Shown here: in pieces, positions 40,356 to 48,881 of the stretch | Numbering within the stretch: the stretch's first letter is position 1 | Layout of the letters: each line of letters starts with the position of its first letter | DNA from: Phycicoccus avicenniae_A | GTDB lineage: Bacteria > Actinomycetota > Actinomycetes > Actinomycetales > Dermatophilaceae | Reading direction: 5' to 3' | Assembly: GCF_050496545.1 (NCBI RefSeq) | Contig: NZ_JBNVZV010000010.1 | Coordinates: 62,001-126,000 of the forward strand | Length of the DNA stretch: 64,000 nt | Notes under the pieces: generated by a model | What the model was told of the DNA's origin: nothing | The model's input: the letters and a program-made list of their open reading frames with translations, nothing else | Databases searched by the model: none | Made by a program: the position numbers and the translations under genes

Positions 40356-41051
40356 GACGGGCGCCTTCGTCGCGCGGTGCAGGGCGACGATGCCGCCGCT
40401 GAGGTCGCGCCACTGGACCCCGGTCCAGCCGGCGTCGGCGACCTGGCGGGCGAGGCCCCGCTGGTCGGGCCAGGCGCGGATCGACTCGGCGAGGTAGACG
40501 TAGGACTCGGGGTTCGAGCTGACCTTGCGGGCCACCGGCGGCAGCGCGCGCATCAGGTAGTTCGTGTAGACGGTGCGGAAGGCGCCGTTGGTCGGGGTGC
40601 TGAACTCGCACACCACGAGTCGCCCGCCGGGCTTGGTGACCCGGTGGAACTCGCGCAGGGCGGCGGAGGGGTCGGCGACGTTGCGCAGGCCGAAGCTCAT
40701 CGTCACGACGTCGAAGCTCGCGTCGGCGAAGGGCAGGTTCATCGCGTCGGCCGCGGTGAAGCCGAGGTCGGAGCGGCGGCGGTGACCGACGCGCAGCATC
40801 CCGAGCGAGAAGTCGGCCGGGACGACGTCGACGCCGGAGTCGGCGAAGGGCTCGCTGCTCGTGCCGGTGCCCGCGGCGATGTCCAGGACGCGCTGGCCGG
40901 GCTTCGCGTCGCAGGCGGCGACGACGGCGCGGCGCCACAGCCGGTCCTGACCGAGGGAGAGCACGTCGTTCGTCACGTCGTAGCGGGTGGCGACGTCGTC
41001 GAACATCGCGGCGACGTCGCGGGGGTCCTTCTCGAGGGAGGCGCGGGACAT
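40347..41051 (-). CDS. menG: Demethylmenaquinone methyltransferase
   Basis: A 234-residue class I SAM methyltransferase of the UbiE/MenG type, the last methylation step of menaquinone synthesis. Seen are VATRYDVTNDVLSLGQDRLW, the SAM motif VLDIAAGTGTSSEPFA, DAMNLPFADASFDVVTMSFG and the family signature GLRNVADPSAALREFHRVTKPGG. Two ATGs compete; 41051 is favoured because GCGAGG then lies 9 nt upstream, while for 41060 it would abut the start. It is divergent from menF, 60 bp away. Confidence 0.95.
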   Translation of the reverse strand: MSRASLEKDPRDVAAMFDDVATRYDVTNDVLSLGQDRLWRRAVVAACDAKPGQRVLDIAAGTGTSSEPFADSGVDVVPADFSLGMLRVGHRRRSDLGFTAADAMNLPFADASFDVVTMSFGLRNVADPSAALREFHRVTKPGGRLVVCEFSTPTNGAFRTVYTNYLMRALPPVARKVSSNPESYVYLAESIRAWPDQRGLARQVADAGWTGVQWRDLSGGIVALHRATKAPVEG

Positions 41052-41096
41052 GGTGGCCATCCTCGCACCGATGCCCGGGGCCCCCGCACGGCGCCG

Positions 41097-41102
41097 TATC
41101 GT
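41097..41102 (+). promoter_or_regulatory. -10-like hexamer TATCGT
   Basis: TATCGT ends 9 nt before the ATG of menF at 41112, in the 60-bp space between divergent menG and menF. Confidence 0.4.
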
Positions 41103-41111
41103 TGCCTGCTG

Positions 41112-42431
41112 ATGACCACGCTCCCCGCGGGCCGCCAGGCCCCTGATGCCGCTGCTGCTGCCGCCCCGCTGGTGGCCCGCACCGTGCCGCTGGACCCCGC
41201 CGTCGCCTCCGACCTGCTCGCCGTGCTGCCCGCCGGCGGTCCGACCGACGCGTGCTCGTGGGTGCGCCGCGGCGAGGGTCTCGTGGGCTGGGGACGCGCG
41301 GCGTCGCACGTGGCCGTCGGCGCGGAGCGCTTCGCCGAGCTGTCGGCCTGGTGGGACGGGCTCGTCGGCTCGGCCGTCGTCCGTGACGAGGTCGACCTGC
41401 CGGGGACCGGGCCGGTGGCCTTCGGGTCGGTGGCCTACGCCGACGGATCCCCTTCCGGCGGAACCCTGGTCGTGCCGTCGGTGGTGGTGGGGCGTCGCGG
41501 TGACGTCGCCTGGCTGACCACCGTGAGTGCCGAGGGCGCCGTGGCGTCGGTGCCGGGCCCGGCCGAGGTGTCCGTGCAGCCCGAGCCCGAGCGGCCGCTC
41601 GACGTCGCGTTCGCCGACGGGGCTCTCGACCCCGCGGCGTGGGAGGGCGCGGTCGCCACGGCGGTCTCGCGCATCGCCGCCGGTGAGCTCGACAAGGTGG
41701 TGCTCGCGCGCGACCTCGAGGTGTCGGTGCGCTCACCGCTGGACGTGCGGTGGCTGCTGCGCCGGCTCGCCGAGCGCTACGACACGACGTGGGTGTTCGC
41801 CGTCGACGGGCTGGTGGGCGCGACGCCCGAGCTGCTCGTGCGGCGCGAGAAGGGCCTCGTCACCTCGCGGGTGCTGGCGGGGACCATCCGGCCGACCGGC
41901 GACGACGCGCACGACCTCGCGCTGGCTGCGTCGCTGGCGCGCTCGTCCAAGGACCTCGAGGAGCACGAGTACGCGGTGCGGTCGGTCGCGGACGCGCTCG
42001 CGCCACACTGCTCGTCGATGAACGTGCCCGAGGCGCCGTTCGTGCTGCACCTCTCCAACGTGATGCACCTGGCCACGGACGTGGCGGGCGTGCTCGTCGA
42101 CGACACCTCGTCGCTCACGCTGGCCGCGTCGCTGCACCCGTCCGCCGCGGTGTGCGGCACGCCGAGGGCCGTGGCCGACGAGGTCATCGCCGAGCTCGAG
42201 CACATGGACCGCGCGCGGTACGCCGGGCCGGTCGGCTGGATCGACGCCGACGGTGACGGCGAGTGGGGCATCGCCCTGCGGTGCGGGGCGGTCGACGGTG
42301 ACGACCCGTCGACGATGCGGCTGTTCGCCGGCTGCGGCATCGTCGCGGGCTCGGTGCCGGCCGACGAGCTGGCCGAGAGCGCGGCCAAGCTCGTGCCGAT
42401 GCGCGACGCGCTCACCGCCGACACCCCCTGA
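41112..42431 (+). CDS. menF: Isochorismate synthase
   Basis: A 439-residue chorismate-binding enzyme converting chorismate to isochorismate, the first committed menaquinone step. Motifs are ELDKVVLARDLEVSV, ELLVRREKGLVTSRVLAGT, KDLEEHEYAVRSVADAL, the hallmark SLHPSAAVCGTPRAVADEVI and DRARYAGPVGWID. A salicylate or 2,3-dihydroxybenzoate role is possible for such enzymes in general, but the surrounding men genes favour menaquinone. The last bases run toward the convergent reductase gene. Confidence 0.92.
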   Translation: MTTLPAGRQAPDAAAAAAPLVARTVPLDPAVASDLLAVLPAGGPTDACSWVRRGEGLVGWGRAASHVAVGAERFAELSAWWDGLVGSAVVRDEVDLPGTGPVAFGSVAYADGSPSGGTLVVPSVVVGRRGDVAWLTTVSAEGAVASVPGPAEVSVQPEPERPLDVAFADGALDPAAWEGAVATAVSRIAAGELDKVVLARDLEVSVRSPLDVRWLLRRLAERYDTTWVFAVDGLVGATPELLVRREKGLVTSRVLAGTIRPTGDDAHDLALAASLARSSKDLEEHEYAVRSVADALAPHCSSMNVPEAPFVLHLSNVMHLATDVAGVLVDDTSSLTLAASLHPSAAVCGTPRAVADEVIAELEHMDRARYAGPVGWIDADGDGEWGIALRCGAVDGDDPSTMRLFAGCGIVAGSVPADELAESAAKLVPMRDALTADTP

Positions 42432-42449
42432 CCGACCCTCCCGGGCGGA

Positions 42450-42558
42450 GTCGAGTGCGGAAGTGGCCGTCCCGGCGACCGTTTCCGCCCTCGACCCGAT
42501 GGGCCCCTGCGTCGAGTGCGGAAGTGGCCGTCCTGGCGACCGTTTCCGCCCTCGACCC
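42450..42558. repeat. Two tandem hairpin repeats at a convergent junction
   Basis: Two 48-bp units (42450-42497 and 42511-42558, period 61) differ at a single central base. Each starts GTCGAGTGCGGAAGTGG and ends GTTTCCGCCCTCGAC, so the ends pair over two 6-bp stems with one mismatch. The unit shares 20 bp with the hairpin near 22731-22750, making this a dispersed family, probably acting as terminators between menF and the reductase gene. Confidence 0.7.
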
Positions 42559-42572
42559 CGGGGCCGGACCGG

Positions 42573-43808
42573 TCAGGTGAAGGGCGGGCGGGCGTCGACG
42601 GCGACCGAGCGCCGGCCGGCCCAGCGCCAGACGCGGGCCGAGGTGTCCCGGTCCTCGTCGGTGACGAGGTTGCCCATCCAGCGCAGGGCGAGGGTCATCA
42701 GCCAGTCGCTGCGCATGCCGACCGGGCCGAGGGCCGAGAGGATGCGCGGCGTCGTGAAGACGCCGGCCAGCCGCCGGGCGATGGAGAACGCCTCGCCGTA
42801 GTGGTCGGCGAGCAGCGCGGGCCAGACGGTGGCGAGGTCGTCGTCCAGGTGGTCGACGACGAAGCGCCCGGTCTCGAGCCCGTAGTCGATGCCCTCGCCG
42901 TTGAGCGGGTTGACGCAGGCGGCGGCGTCCCCGACGAGGGCCCAGTTGGCCCCGGCGACACCGCTGACGGCACCGCCCATCGGGAGGAGCGCGCTGGTCG
43001 GCATCCGCTGCTCGCCGGTGAGGCCGAAGTCGGCGCGGCGCTCGTCGGTGTAGTGGCGCATCAGCGGCTTGATGGCCACGTCGGCCGGGCGCTTCGTGGT
43101 GGCGAGCGTGCCGACGCCGACGTTCACCTGCCCGCCGCCGAGCGGGAAGATCCAGCCGTACCCGGGGAGCGCCTCGCCGGACTCGGAGCGCAGCTCGAGG
43201 TGGCTGCTGATCCAGGGGTCGTCGGCCCGGTCGGAGTCGACGTAGCAGCGGCCGGCCACGGCGTAGACGGTGTCCTGGTGCCACTCGCGGCCGAGGACCT
43301 TGCCGAGCCCCGAGCGCACGCCGTCGGCGACGACGAGCCGCTCGCAGGCGATCTCGTGGGTCGAGCCGTCCGCGCGCCGGAAGGTGACGCTGCGGACGCG
43401 TCCGCCCTCGACCGTGGCGTCGACCGCCTTGGCACCCTCGACCCCGGTGGCGCCGGACTCCAGCGCGGTGGTGCGGATGCGGTCGTCGAGCTCGGTGCGC
43501 GGGACGGCCGAGCCGTGGTCGGGCAGGGTGCCGCCGGGCCACGGCAGGTGGAGGGTCTGGCCGAAGCCGTGGGCGCGCAGCCCCTGGTTGACGGTGTGCC
43601 CGCGCAGCCAGTCGCCGAGGCCGAGCCGGTCGAGCTCGGCGACCGCGCGCGGCGTCAGGCCGTCGCCGCAGGTCTTGTCGCGGGGGAAGGTGGCGGCGTC
43701 GGCGAGGACGACGTCGCGTCCGGCGCGGGCCGCCCAGGCGGCGGCGGAGGCTCCGGCGGGGCCGGCACCGACGACGAGGACGTCGGTGCGGGTGGGGGTC
43801 GTGGGCAC
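42573..43808 (-). CDS. Geranylgeranyl reductase family flavoprotein (MenJ-like)
   Basis: A 411-residue FAD-dependent reductase. The Rossmann motif VVGAGPAGASAAAWAARAG is at residues about 11-29, then FPRDKTCGDGLTPRAV, the middle strand VNVGVGTLATTKR, and ALVGDAAACVNPLNGEGIDYGLETG for FAD. The family saturates isoprenoid chains. Its place beside menG, menF and menD suggests a MenJ-type enzyme that reduces one or more units of the menaquinone side chain, but archaeal-type lipid or chlorophyll-like functions share the fold. The GTG at 43808 gives the usual N-terminus. Confidence 0.85.
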   Translation of the reverse strand: MPTTPTRTDVLVVGAGPAGASAAAWAARAGRDVVLADAATFPRDKTCGDGLTPRAVAELDRLGLGDWLRGHTVNQGLRAHGFGQTLHLPWPGGTLPDHGSAVPRTELDDRIRTTALESGATGVEGAKAVDATVEGGRVRSVTFRRADGSTHEIACERLVVADGVRSGLGKVLGREWHQDTVYAVAGRCYVDSDRADDPWISSHLELRSESGEALPGYGWIFPLGGGQVNVGVGTLATTKRPADVAIKPLMRHYTDERRADFGLTGEQRMPTSALLPMGGAVSGVAGANWALVGDAAACVNPLNGEGIDYGLETGRFVVDHLDDDLATVWPALLADHYGEAFSIARRLAGVFTTPRILSALGPVGMRSDWLMTLALRWMGNLVTDEDRDTSARVWRWAGRRSVAVDARPPFT

Positions 43809-43886
43809 GCCCCGATTCTCGCAACCGGTGGTGCCGGGCCGAAATCGGGCCCACCCCGACCCTCGACAACCCCCACCTCCGACCCC

Positions 43887-43955
43887 ACTGATTGCCCATC
43901 TGCCACCTCGAATGCCCTCTGGAGGGCCCTCCGACGTGGCGAATGGGCAATCAGT
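43887..43955. repeat. Large nested palindrome between menD and the reductase
   Basis: The 13-bp arms ACTGATTGCCCAT (43887-43899) and ATGGGCAATCAGT (43943-43955) pair perfectly. Inside them GCCAC pairs with GTGGC, and the centre holds the palindrome GGAGGGCCCTCC (43921-43932). It lies 22 bp after the menD stop on the minus strand and could terminate or attenuate transcription into the reductase gene. Its AT-richer arms are unusual here. Confidence 0.65.
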
Positions 43956-43977
43956 CGGGTGGGAAGGGGTCGGGGGG

Positions 43978-45735
43978 TCAGGCCGGGTCGGTGAGGGTGC
44001 GGGCGGCGAGCGCACGCAGGTCGGCGTGCGCCTGCCGATGCGTGCCTCGGTCGACCCGGACCTCGACGACCCGCAGCCCCTCGGGAACCCGACCCACCTG
44101 CGCGGCGAGCGCCTCGGCGGTGTCGACGAGGACGTGCGTCACGCCGTGCGCCCGGCACAGGGCCCCGATGTCGGTGCCGGTCGGGGTGCCGAAGACGCGC
44201 TCGAAGGATGCCGCGCGCTCGGGGGCACCGTGCTCGAGCGTGGTGAAGATGCCGCCGCCGTCGTCGTTGACGACGACCACGGTGAGGTCCGGGCGCGGCT
44301 CACCCGGCCCGAGGAGCAGGCCGTTGGCGTCGTGGAGGAAGGTCAGGTCGCCGAGCAGCGCGTGGGTGGGGCGGCCCAGGCCGAGGGCGACCCCGGCGGC
44401 GGTCGAGAGCAGGCCGTCGATGCCCGCCAGCCCGCGGTTGGCGTGCACCCGGACGCCGACGTGCGGGTCCCCGCGGCGGCCCCGGGTGGAGAGGTCGAGG
44501 TCGCGGACCGGGTTGGACGAGCCGATGACGAGGACGCCGTCCGCGGGAAGGGCGTCGTGCAGGGTGGCGGCCACGGCGAGGCCACTCGGCCATGCGAAGC
44601 CCTGTGCGGCAACGGCTTCGGCAAGGCGCTCGCCGGCCTCGTCCCAGGCGCGCGCCCAGTCGCTGCGGTCGGCCGGGGCGCGGTCGGCCGCGAGGTCCCC
44701 GGTCAGCGCGGCCCACGGGTGGACGCGCTCGGTGACGTGGGAGGGGTCCGGCCAGGTCGTCGCCCCCGTGACGACCTCGACCCGCACCCCCGGTCGCCGC
44801 AACAGCGCGGCGACCGGCCGGGCGAGGGTGACCCGCCCGACGACGACGACCCGCTCCGGGAGGTGGGCGTCGACCCAGTCGGTGGCCGTGAGCAGCAGCG
44901 GCCCGTGCGGGAGGGCACCGGCCCGCGCGGTCGGTCCGGCGAAGGGCTCGGCGACGGCGGGGTACCCCCGGGACGCCGCCCACGCGACGGCTTCCTGACC
45001 GACCACGGCGGGCAGGTCGCCGACGACGACGAGCGTCCGCTCGACGTGCTCGACCGACGACCCGACCCCCGAGGGGCGATGCGTCTCGGGGAGCCGGGCC
45101 AGCACCTCGGTCCAGGGCGCGCCGCCCGGGCGGCCGGCGAGGTGCTCCGGCAGGCCGGCGCCCTCCGCGGTGTCCGGCGCGAGGGGGTCGCGGAAGGCCA
45201 CGTCGAGGTGCACCGGGCCGGGGTCCTCGCCGAGCAGTCCGGTGGCCGCGGCGAGCGCCCGGCAGGCGGCCGTCCGCCACGAGGGCATCCGCCCGTCGCC
45301 GTCGGCGGGCACGGCGTCGGGCGCGGGCAGGTCGGCCGACCAGCGCACCGCACCGCCGAAGAGACCCGGCTGCTGCGTCGTCTGGTTGGCCCCGGTGCCG
45401 CGCAGCTCGTGCGGGCGGTCGGCGGAGAGGACGAGCAGCGGCACGCCGGCGTGGTGGGCCTCGAGGACCGCCGGGTGCAGGTTGGCCACGGCCGTGCCGG
45501 ACGTCGTGACGACGGGCACCGGCCGTCCGGAGCCCCTGGCCAGCCCCAGGGCGAGGAAGCCGGCCGAGCGCTCGTCGACGCGCACGTGCAGCCGGAGCCG
45601 GCCGGCCCGGTCGGCGTCGAGCAGCGCGTAGGCCATCGGGGCCGAGCGCGACCCGGGCGCGAGGACGACGTCGCGCACGCCACCCCGGACCAGCTCGTCG
45701 ACGAGGACCGTGGCGAGCGCCGAGGAGGGGGTCAC
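43978..45735 (-). CDS. menD: SEPHCHC synthase
   Basis: A 585-residue thiamine-diphosphate enzyme joining isochorismate and 2-oxoglutarate. The N-terminus ATVLVDELVRGGVRDVVLAP matches the family, followed by GSRSAPMAYALLDAD, RVDERSAGFLALGLARGSGR and TTSGTAVANLHPAVLEAHHA. The ThDP-binding end has ALLGDLTFLHDANGLLLG and VVNDDGGGIF. The GTG at 45735 overlaps the upstream hydrolase stop (GTGA) and aligns with the start of mycobacterial MenD; a GTG at 45753 would add six residues. Confidence 0.95.
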   Translation of the reverse strand: MTPSSALATVLVDELVRGGVRDVVLAPGSRSAPMAYALLDADRAGRLRLHVRVDERSAGFLALGLARGSGRPVPVVTTSGTAVANLHPAVLEAHHAGVPLLVLSADRPHELRGTGANQTTQQPGLFGGAVRWSADLPAPDAVPADGDGRMPSWRTAACRALAAATGLLGEDPGPVHLDVAFRDPLAPDTAEGAGLPEHLAGRPGGAPWTEVLARLPETHRPSGVGSSVEHVERTLVVVGDLPAVVGQEAVAWAASRGYPAVAEPFAGPTARAGALPHGPLLLTATDWVDAHLPERVVVVGRVTLARPVAALLRRPGVRVEVVTGATTWPDPSHVTERVHPWAALTGDLAADRAPADRSDWARAWDEAGERLAEAVAAQGFAWPSGLAVAATLHDALPADGVLVIGSSNPVRDLDLSTRGRRGDPHVGVRVHANRGLAGIDGLLSTAAGVALGLGRPTHALLGDLTFLHDANGLLLGPGEPRPDLTVVVVNDDGGGIFTTLEHGAPERAASFERVFGTPTGTDIGALCRAHGVTHVLVDTAEALAAQVGRVPEGLRVVEVRVDRGTHRQAHADLRALAARTLTDPA

Positions 45736-46859
45736 GGGCGTGGATTCTGCCACCCCCTCTCGATCACGACCTCGGTGACGGAGCGGACCGGCCGGTGCAG
45801 GAAGGCCGCGGCCGAGGCCTCCCACGCCCCGAGCCCGGGCACCGTGCCACGTGGGGCACCCTGCGCGGCAGCGAGCGTCCCGACGTAGCCGTCGAGCGCG
45901 TGCCGCCGCACGTCGGTGCCCGGCCCCTCCCCGACGCGCAGCGTCAGCCAGGACGGCCGGGCGGGGTTGGGCGTGAGGTCGAGGGTCGGCACGGGGTCGT
46001 CGGCGTGCTCGACCGAGAGCACCCGTACCGTCCCGGGGACGGCGAAGACGCCCACCGGTGCCCCGGTGGTGACGACGTGGGTGACGCGGTGCCGAGCGCG
46101 GAACGCGGGGTCGGCCGCGAGCGCCGCGGCGTGGATGCCGCCTTGGCTGTGCCCGACGAGCAGCACCGCGCCGTCGACCGCCCTCCCCTGCGCCGCCGCG
46201 GACACCACGGCGAGGGTCAGCGCCGCCTCCACGCCGGCCGACGCGACCGTCGCGTCCCCGAGCACCGCGCGCACGTCGCCGGTGAGGTCGAAGGGGTTGT
46301 CCCCCGGGCGCGGCGACCACTCCTGCGTCCCCGGGACGACGACCACGAACGCCGACCCGCCGCCCGGCTCCGCGAGCTCGACGACCCTGACCCGCCCACC
46401 GTCCAGGCCCCGGCCCAGGGCGACGAGGTCCGCCGGACCGGTGAACGGCCGGGCGTCCCACGTCGGGGTGACCGGGCGCAGGACCGGCACCGCTCCGTCG
46501 TCGGTGAGCAGTCCGGCCCGGGTCGCGCCGTCCGCGCCGGAGCGCACCGCTCCCAGCACGGCCGCGGCGGCGCGCTCGACCTCCTCGTACGCCCGGGCGG
46601 CGAGACGCACCCGCACCGCGAGGGCGTCGAGAGCCAGCGCCTCGCCCCACAGCCCTGCCGGCCCGACGAGACGCAGCGCGTCGGCCTCGACCCGCACCCA
46701 GGCCCCGAGCACGACCGTCCCACCGGACACCCCGGGCGACCGGCACCGGCCCAACCCGGACGCCAGCAGCGAGGCCTGCTCGCGCAGTGCGTCAGCAGCG
46801 GCCACGAGCCGGGCCGCGAGAACGTGCAGCGCGTCCGAGCGCACCCCGACGACGGTCAC
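45732..46859 (-). CDS. Lipase-like alpha/beta hydrolase with helical N-terminus
   Basis: A 375-residue protein. The first 120-130 residues are Ala/Leu-rich helices (DALHVLAARLVAAADALREQ, then ARAYEEVERAAAAVLGAVRS). The rest is an alpha/beta hydrolase with strand VVVVPGTQEWSP, the nucleophile serine in LLVGHSQGGIHA, an acidic loop VEHADDPVPTLD and a likely catalytic His in DVRRHALDGYVG. This resembles hydrolase domains attached to WXG100-like or PE/PPE-type helices. The coupled upstream small gene strengthens that idea. No signal peptide is present. Target unknown. Confidence 0.75.
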   Translation of the reverse strand: MTVVGVRSDALHVLAARLVAAADALREQASLLASGLGRCRSPGVSGGTVVLGAWVRVEADALRLVGPAGLWGEALALDALAVRVRLAARAYEEVERAAAAVLGAVRSGADGATRAGLLTDDGAVPVLRPVTPTWDARPFTGPADLVALGRGLDGGRVRVVELAEPGGGSAFVVVVPGTQEWSPRPGDNPFDLTGDVRAVLGDATVASAGVEAALTLAVVSAAAQGRAVDGAVLLVGHSQGGIHAAALAADPAFRARHRVTHVVTTGAPVGVFAVPGTVRVLSVEHADDPVPTLDLTPNPARPSWLTLRVGEGPGTDVRRHALDGYVGTLAAAQGAPRGTVPGLGAWEASAAAFLHRPVRSVTEVVIERGWQNPRP

Positions 46860-47125
46860 GACGCCCGCCCCAGACCGCCACTCGCCTCCTCGGCCGAGGC
46901 GGCCACGGCCAGCGCCCGCACGGCGTCGGCGAGCCATCCGAGCTCCTCCTCGAGCGTGGCGAGCGCGGCGGCCCTCGCCTGCACCCGCTCCCCTACTTGC
47001 TCGGCGGCCGGCCCCTCCCATCCGGGAGTCCCCGCACGCACGAGCGCGGCACGACGCAGCCCCACCTCGTCGGCCACCGCCCGCACCCGGACCGCCAACC
47101 GCTCGAACTCCGCGACGTCCGTCAC
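46856..47125 (-). CDS. Small WXG100-like helical protein
   Basis: An 89-residue protein with two helices separated by a turn containing Trp-Glu-Gly (AGTPGWEGPAAEQVGERVQA, about residues 32-51). This is the layout of WXG100/ESAT-6-like proteins exported by type VII secretion. The GTG at 47125 is the start; its stop overlaps the start of the hydrolase gene (GTGA). No ESX secretion genes are in the window, so export is unproven. Confidence 0.6.
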   Translation of the reverse strand: MTDVAEFERLAVRVRAVADEVGLRRAALVRAGTPGWEGPAAEQVGERVQARAAALATLEEELGWLADAVRALAVAASAEEASGGLGRAS

Positions 47126-47239
47126 CGCGTCCCCTCTCGACCGGTCCAGCCCACCCCGGCCGACCCCCCGTCCGCCAGACCCCGGCCCCGGTCTGTGGAC
47201 GACGGCCCTGCCGCGCCGCCCCTGTGGACGGTGCCCGGC

Positions 47240-47245
47240 TAGCCT
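47240..47245 (+). promoter_or_regulatory. -10-like hexamer TAGCCT
   Basis: TAGCCT ends 8 nt before the ATG at 47254. Confidence 0.45.
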
Positions 47246-47253
47246 GTCCGGCG

Positions 47254-48876
47254 ATGGACGCGCCCCCCACCGACCGACCGGACGTCACCGTCGTCGTCGC
47301 CACCTTCCGCACGGGCGAGCCGCTGCTCGAGCTCGTGCGGGCGATGGAGCGGCAGAGCATCGGGACCGACCGGCTCCAGCTCGTGACCGTCGACGACGGC
47401 TCCGGCGACGACACCCCGACCACGCTGCGCACCCTGGCCGCCGACCGCCCGTGGATGACCGTCGAGGAGATCCCGAACTCCGGCTGGCCGTGCCGCCCGC
47501 GCAACGTCGGCACCGGCCTCGCCCGCGGCCGGTGGGTGCTCTTCATGGACCACGACGACCTGCTCTGGCCGCGCGCGCTCGAGGCGATGGTCACCGCGGG
47601 CGACCGTGCCGGTGCCGACGTGGTCCTCGGCAAGGAGGTGCGCACCGGCGGCCGGACCATCGGGCTGGACGCGTTCCGCGCGAGCAGCGACGACGCGCAC
47701 GTCACCCGCGACCACGTCTTCGCCGTGTCCACGCCGCACCGGATGTACCGCACGGCCTTCCTCGAGGAGCACGGCATCGGCTTCGACGAGTCGCTGCGCC
47801 GGCTCGAGGACGTCCACCTGCTCGCCGCGGCCGAGGTGCACGCGCCGCGCACCGCCGTCGTCGCGGACGAGGCCTGCTACCAGTGGGTCATCCACGGCGA
47901 CAACAGCTCGCTGCGCCACCCGGACCCGCTCGAGTACTTCGGCGCGGCCCGGCGCGTCCTCGACGAGATCGACCGGTGGCCGCACCCGCCGGAGGTGCGT
48001 GACGACGCCCGCCGGTTGCTGCTGCGCACGATGATCCTCAACCGGGCCAGCCCCTCGGGCCTGCCGTCGTGGGACCCGGAGTACCGGCGGGCCTTCTTCG
48101 ACGCGGCCCGCGGTGTCGTCCTCGACCGGATGCCCGAGCACCTCGATGCCGGGCTCGGTGCGCACGACCGGATGCGCGCCGCCTTCTTCCGCTCCGGCGA
48201 TCTCGACTCGGTCGCCGCCTTCGGTGTGCCCGAACGGATCCCGACGACGCGGCCGCAGGCCGTCGCCGTCGAGCGGGCCGGTGACCGGCTGCGCGTCACC
48301 GTCCGCGTCCGGCTCCTCCACGGCGACGGTCCGGACCTGGTCCTCGAGCGTGACGGCGACCGGCTCCTCCTGCGACCCCACGCGGACGTGCCGGAGGACC
48401 TGGTCCGTTCCAGGCTCGACGTCACCGCCGAGCTCGCCGACGCCCGGGTCGACCTGCTGCTCGTCGAGCGGTCCACGAACGCCGAGTGGTTCCAGCCCGC
48501 GGCGGTCACCGCCGGCGTCGTCGAGGGCCCCGACGGGCCCGTCTGGGAGGCCACGGTCGTCGCCGAGGTCGACCCCTCCACCGCGCGGGCGGGTCACCCG
48601 GTCGGCCGCGGCCGCTGGGACCTGCGGCTGCACACGCTCGTCGCGGGTGTGGACTCGCGGGTCCTCGTCCGGGTGGACGAGGACCTCGCCCTGCCCGGGC
48701 CCGTCCCCGTCGGCACCGACGTCGCCGCCCCGTACCGCACGCAGGGCGGGCGGCTGGCCCTCCACGTGACCCGCCCGAGCGGGCCGAAGCCGACGCCGGC
48801 GATGTCCTCGCCGGTGTCGCGGGCGCGCTCGTTCGCCGGTCGGCTCCGGCGACGTCTGCGCCGCCACCTACGCTGA
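47254..48876 (+). CDS. Family 2 glycosyltransferase with C-terminal beta domain
   Basis: A 540-residue GT-A enzyme. The first 220 residues are a GT2 domain: DVTVVVATFRTGEPLLELV, VTVDDGSGDDTPTTL, the metal-binding DHDD in WVLFMDHDDLLWPRAL and the acidic EDVHLLAAAE. A helical linker (about 230-320) and a beta-rich C-terminal half (about 330-515) follow, then a strongly basic tail. No membrane helix is seen, so it may sit on the inner membrane face through the tail. Donor and acceptor are unknown. It is divergent from the WXG-like gene. Confidence 0.85.
   Translation: MDAPPTDRPDVTVVVATFRTGEPLLELVRAMERQSIGTDRLQLVTVDDGSGDDTPTTLRTLAADRPWMTVEEIPNSGWPCRPRNVGTGLARGRWVLFMDHDDLLWPRALEAMVTAGDRAGADVVLGKEVRTGGRTIGLDAFRASSDDAHVTRDHVFAVSTPHRMYRTAFLEEHGIGFDESLRRLEDVHLLAAAEVHAPRTAVVADEACYQWVIHGDNSSLRHPDPLEYFGAARRVLDEIDRWPHPPEVRDDARRLLLRTMILNRASPSGLPSWDPEYRRAFFDAARGVVLDRMPEHLDAGLGAHDRMRAAFFRSGDLDSVAAFGVPERIPTTRPQAVAVERAGDRLRVTVRVRLLHGDGPDLVLERDGDRLLLRPHADVPEDLVRSRLDVTAELADARVDLLLVERSTNAEWFQPAAVTAGVVEGPDGPVWEATVVAEVDPSTARAGHPVGRGRWDLRLHTLVAGVDSRVLVRVDEDLALPGPVPVGTDVAAPYRTQGGRLALHVTRPSGPKPTPAMSSPVSRARSFAGRLRRRLRRHLR
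48869..48874 (+). promoter_or_regulatory. -10-like hexamer TACGCT
   Basis: TACGCT ends 7 nt before the ATG at 48882. It spans the last codons of the glycosyltransferase gene, so mtr may have its own promoter. Confidence 0.4.
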
Positions 48877-48881
48877 CGGGC

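Noticed and set aside
42450..42558. Tandem repeats as an insertion-sequence remnant
   Set aside because: No transposase fragment or target duplication; the hairpin form and convergent position suit terminators better.
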